Part shown: positions 32,617 through 33,777 of the stretch, piece by piece
How positions within the stretch are numbered: the stretch's first letter is position 1
How the letters are laid out: the number at the start of each line of letters is the position of its first letter
From: a bacterium
GTDB lineage: Bacteria > Myxococcota_A > Bradymonadia > REDH01
Assembly: GCA_030427825.1 (NCBI GenBank)
Contig: JAUICO010000052.1
Location: forward strand, 1-33,777
DNA: 33,777 nt
Direction of reading: 5' to 3'
The notes under the pieces: model-generated
The model's database searches: none
Told to the model about the DNA's origin: nothing
The model's input: the letters and a program-made list of their open reading frames with translations, nothing else
Position numbers and translations under genes: made by a program

Positions 32617-33777
32617 CTAGGGGCTCACCTCCAGAATTTCGCCGCTGGTGCCGCTCGCGCCGCTGTTTGTGTTTCCGCATCCGCCCGCGCCGCCGCTTCC
32701 CGGCGAGCCGCCGTTCAGATCGGGGTCGCCGAGGAGTGTGATGGAAGCACCGGCGTCGTGGATGATCGCGTAGGACGAGCCGCCACTGCCGCCGCCTCCG
32801 CATCCGCCGTCGCCACCGTCACCGCCGCCTGCGCCGCGGCCGCCTGCGCCTGCCACGCCGGGTCCGGCGCCGCCGAGCCCGCCGTCACCGCCGAGCCCGC
32901 CGTTGCCTCCGCCGGCGCCGGTCCCACCGGGGGCACCGTTGCCTGCGTTGTACTCGCCGTCGATGATCTCCACTTCACTGCCCACCACGACCAGTGCGAA
33001 GGAGCCTCCGCCGCCGGTTCCGCCCTGGCCGCCGGTGCCGCCGCAACCACCGCTGCCGCCGCCGCCGCCGCCGCCGCCGCGACTCAGCGTACAGCATTCA
33101 GCGCCGCTGCCGTCGACCGCGCTGGTGCCTGAGCCTCCGCCGCCGCCGCCGCCTGCGCCGCCGACAATGCCGGTGGCGCCGACTGTGCCGCCCGCTGTGA
33201 CGACCGCGCCGCTTGATAGGATAGTGGGCGTTTCGCCGCCGCCTGCGCCTGCTGCGCCGTCTGCGCCGTTAGAACCCGGGCTTCCGGCGGTACCGTTGCC
33301 ACCGCTCAAACAATTTCCGCAGCTGTCGGCCGGGTTTACGCCCGCAGGTCCACCGCTCCCGTCCGTCGATGGGCTGGAGCCGGCAATGCCTGCGCCGCCT
33401 GCGCCGCCGTTGCCGCCGTTGCCTCCGTTACCGCCCTTCGAGCCGCATCTCAGCGCGCCGCCCGTGCCCTTGACGCCGCCGTCGATGCTGCCGGAGGATC
33501 CGTCTTCGCCGTCGCCGCCATCGTTGCCGTTGCCGCCATTCGCGCCGTTGTTTCCGTTGGTGCCGGATCCGCCGAAGCCGGCCTCGAGCACTACGTTCTC
33601 CAAGCGAACCCGCGCTGTGGTGTTCGCGATTACCACGGTCGTTGCGCTGGCCGAGCCGCTTGTAGCCCCGCTGCCTTCAACGGTCAGGTTCTCAATGTGG
33701 ATGCGACTCGCCGTGTCGGTGATTCGAAGCGCCGGGTTGCCGCCTGAGATGACAGTTGCGTCCGGGTTCTCGGTGGG
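32617..33777 (-). CDS. Gly-rich repeat surface protein (5' end outside window)
   Basis: 386 codons seen plus the stop; the frame stays open to the right edge, so the true start lies outside. The N-terminal visible part (RIHIENLTVEGSG...VRLENVVLEAG) has the strand-turn repetition of a right-handed parallel beta-helix. From about 33590 down to 32640 the protein is Gly-dominated (GGxGGxGG, NGGNGG, GAGGAG), with a few cysteines (DSCGNCLSGG, CGSKGG, GAECCTL, GGCGGTGG). It resembles PE-PGRS or collagen-like Gly-rich domains in composition only. Probably an extracellular, extended or adhesive protein. The C-terminal tail after the repeats (GASGTSGEILEVSP) is short. No signal peptide can be assessed. 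Confidence 0.8.
   Translation of the reverse strand, partial: PTENPDATVISGGNPALRITDTASRIHIENLTVEGSGATSGSASATTVVIANTTARVRLENVVLEAGFGGSGTNGNNGANGGNGNDGGDGEDGSSGSIDGGVKGTGGALRCGSKGGNGGNGGNGGAGGAGIAGSSPSTDGSGGPAGVNPADSCGNCLSGGNGTAGSPGSNGADGAAGAGGGETPTILSSGAVVTAGGTVGATGIVGGAGGGGGGGSGTSAVDGSGAECCTLSRGGGGGGGGSGGCGGTGGQGGTGGGGSFALVVVGSEVEIIDGEYNAGNGAPGGTGAGGGNGGLGGDGGLGGAGPGVAGAGGRGAGGGDGGDGGCGGGGSGGSSYAIIHDAGASITLLGDPDLNGGSPGSGGAGGCGNTNSGASGTSGEILEVSP

Noticed and set aside
32640..33580. Repeated GCC/GCCG pattern resembling a CRISPR or satellite array
   Set aside because: There are no constant repeats or spacers; the pattern is codon repetition of Gly in one long minus-strand frame. The Ala-rich plus-strand frame at 32587-33132 is its shadow.

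Overview
The window is high-GC DNA from what looks like a Gram-negative, lipoprotein-rich bacterium, most likely a Myxococcota-type deltaproteobacterial lineage. This is inferred from two OmpA proteins with thrombospondin type-3 repeats, lipobox signal peptides, a CotH-like lipoprotein, a multihaem cytochrome fused to TPRs and a Gly-rich surface protein. No rRNA, tRNA, CRISPR array, transposase or phage gene is visible. No database search was run; comparisons with Mycobacterium tuberculosis proteins are from memory.

Layout. 1-5.8 kb: partial secreted protein (-), degenerate GGDEF protein (+), then tandem paralogous OmpA/TSP3 porin-like proteins (+) closed by a rho-independent terminator. 5.8-10.8 kb: pentahaem cytochrome c/TPR lipoprotein (+), M19 dipeptidase (-), secreted HExxH metallopeptidase (+). 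10.8-17.85 kb: a six-gene minus-strand run transcribed in the order rhodanese, UvrD/PcrA helicase, DUF4159 protein, vWA/GATase membrane protein, zinc ribbon, GAF protein. The first three junctions are overlaps or nearly so.

17.84-26.25 kb is the centrepiece: a steroid-degradation-like island. It holds two KshA-like Rieske oxygenases, an NTF2-like protein, an acyl-CoA ligase, a CYP125/CYP142-like P450, a KstR-like TetR regulator, IpdA and EchA20. Five copies of one palindrome (consensus TAGAACACGTTCTA, all fitting TnnAACnnGTTnnA) lie in four promoter regions: in front of Rieske 1, the P450 (two copies), the Rieske 2/tetR divergent pair, and echA20-ipdA. This form equals the operator known for the actinobacterial cholesterol repressor KstR. 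I infer a self-contained, autoregulated KstR-like regulon in a non-actinobacterial background, into which the C/D-ring genes echA20-ipdA (KstR2 targets in mycobacteria) have been placed. ipdB and a KshB-type reductase are absent from the window.

26.3-33.8 kb: lipoprotein plus flavodoxin-like pair (+), CotH-like lipoprotein (-), multicopper oxidase (-), Cys-rich lipoprotein (+), sulfotransferase-like protein (-) and a Gly-rich repeat protein (-) running off the right edge. Three intergenic gaps (21.1, 24.4 and 29.3 kb) carry arrays of tight hairpins, many with 3-nt loops. No gene-free stretch exceeds 300 bases; the largest gaps (3614-3898, 21012-21282, 29231-29490) are described as features.
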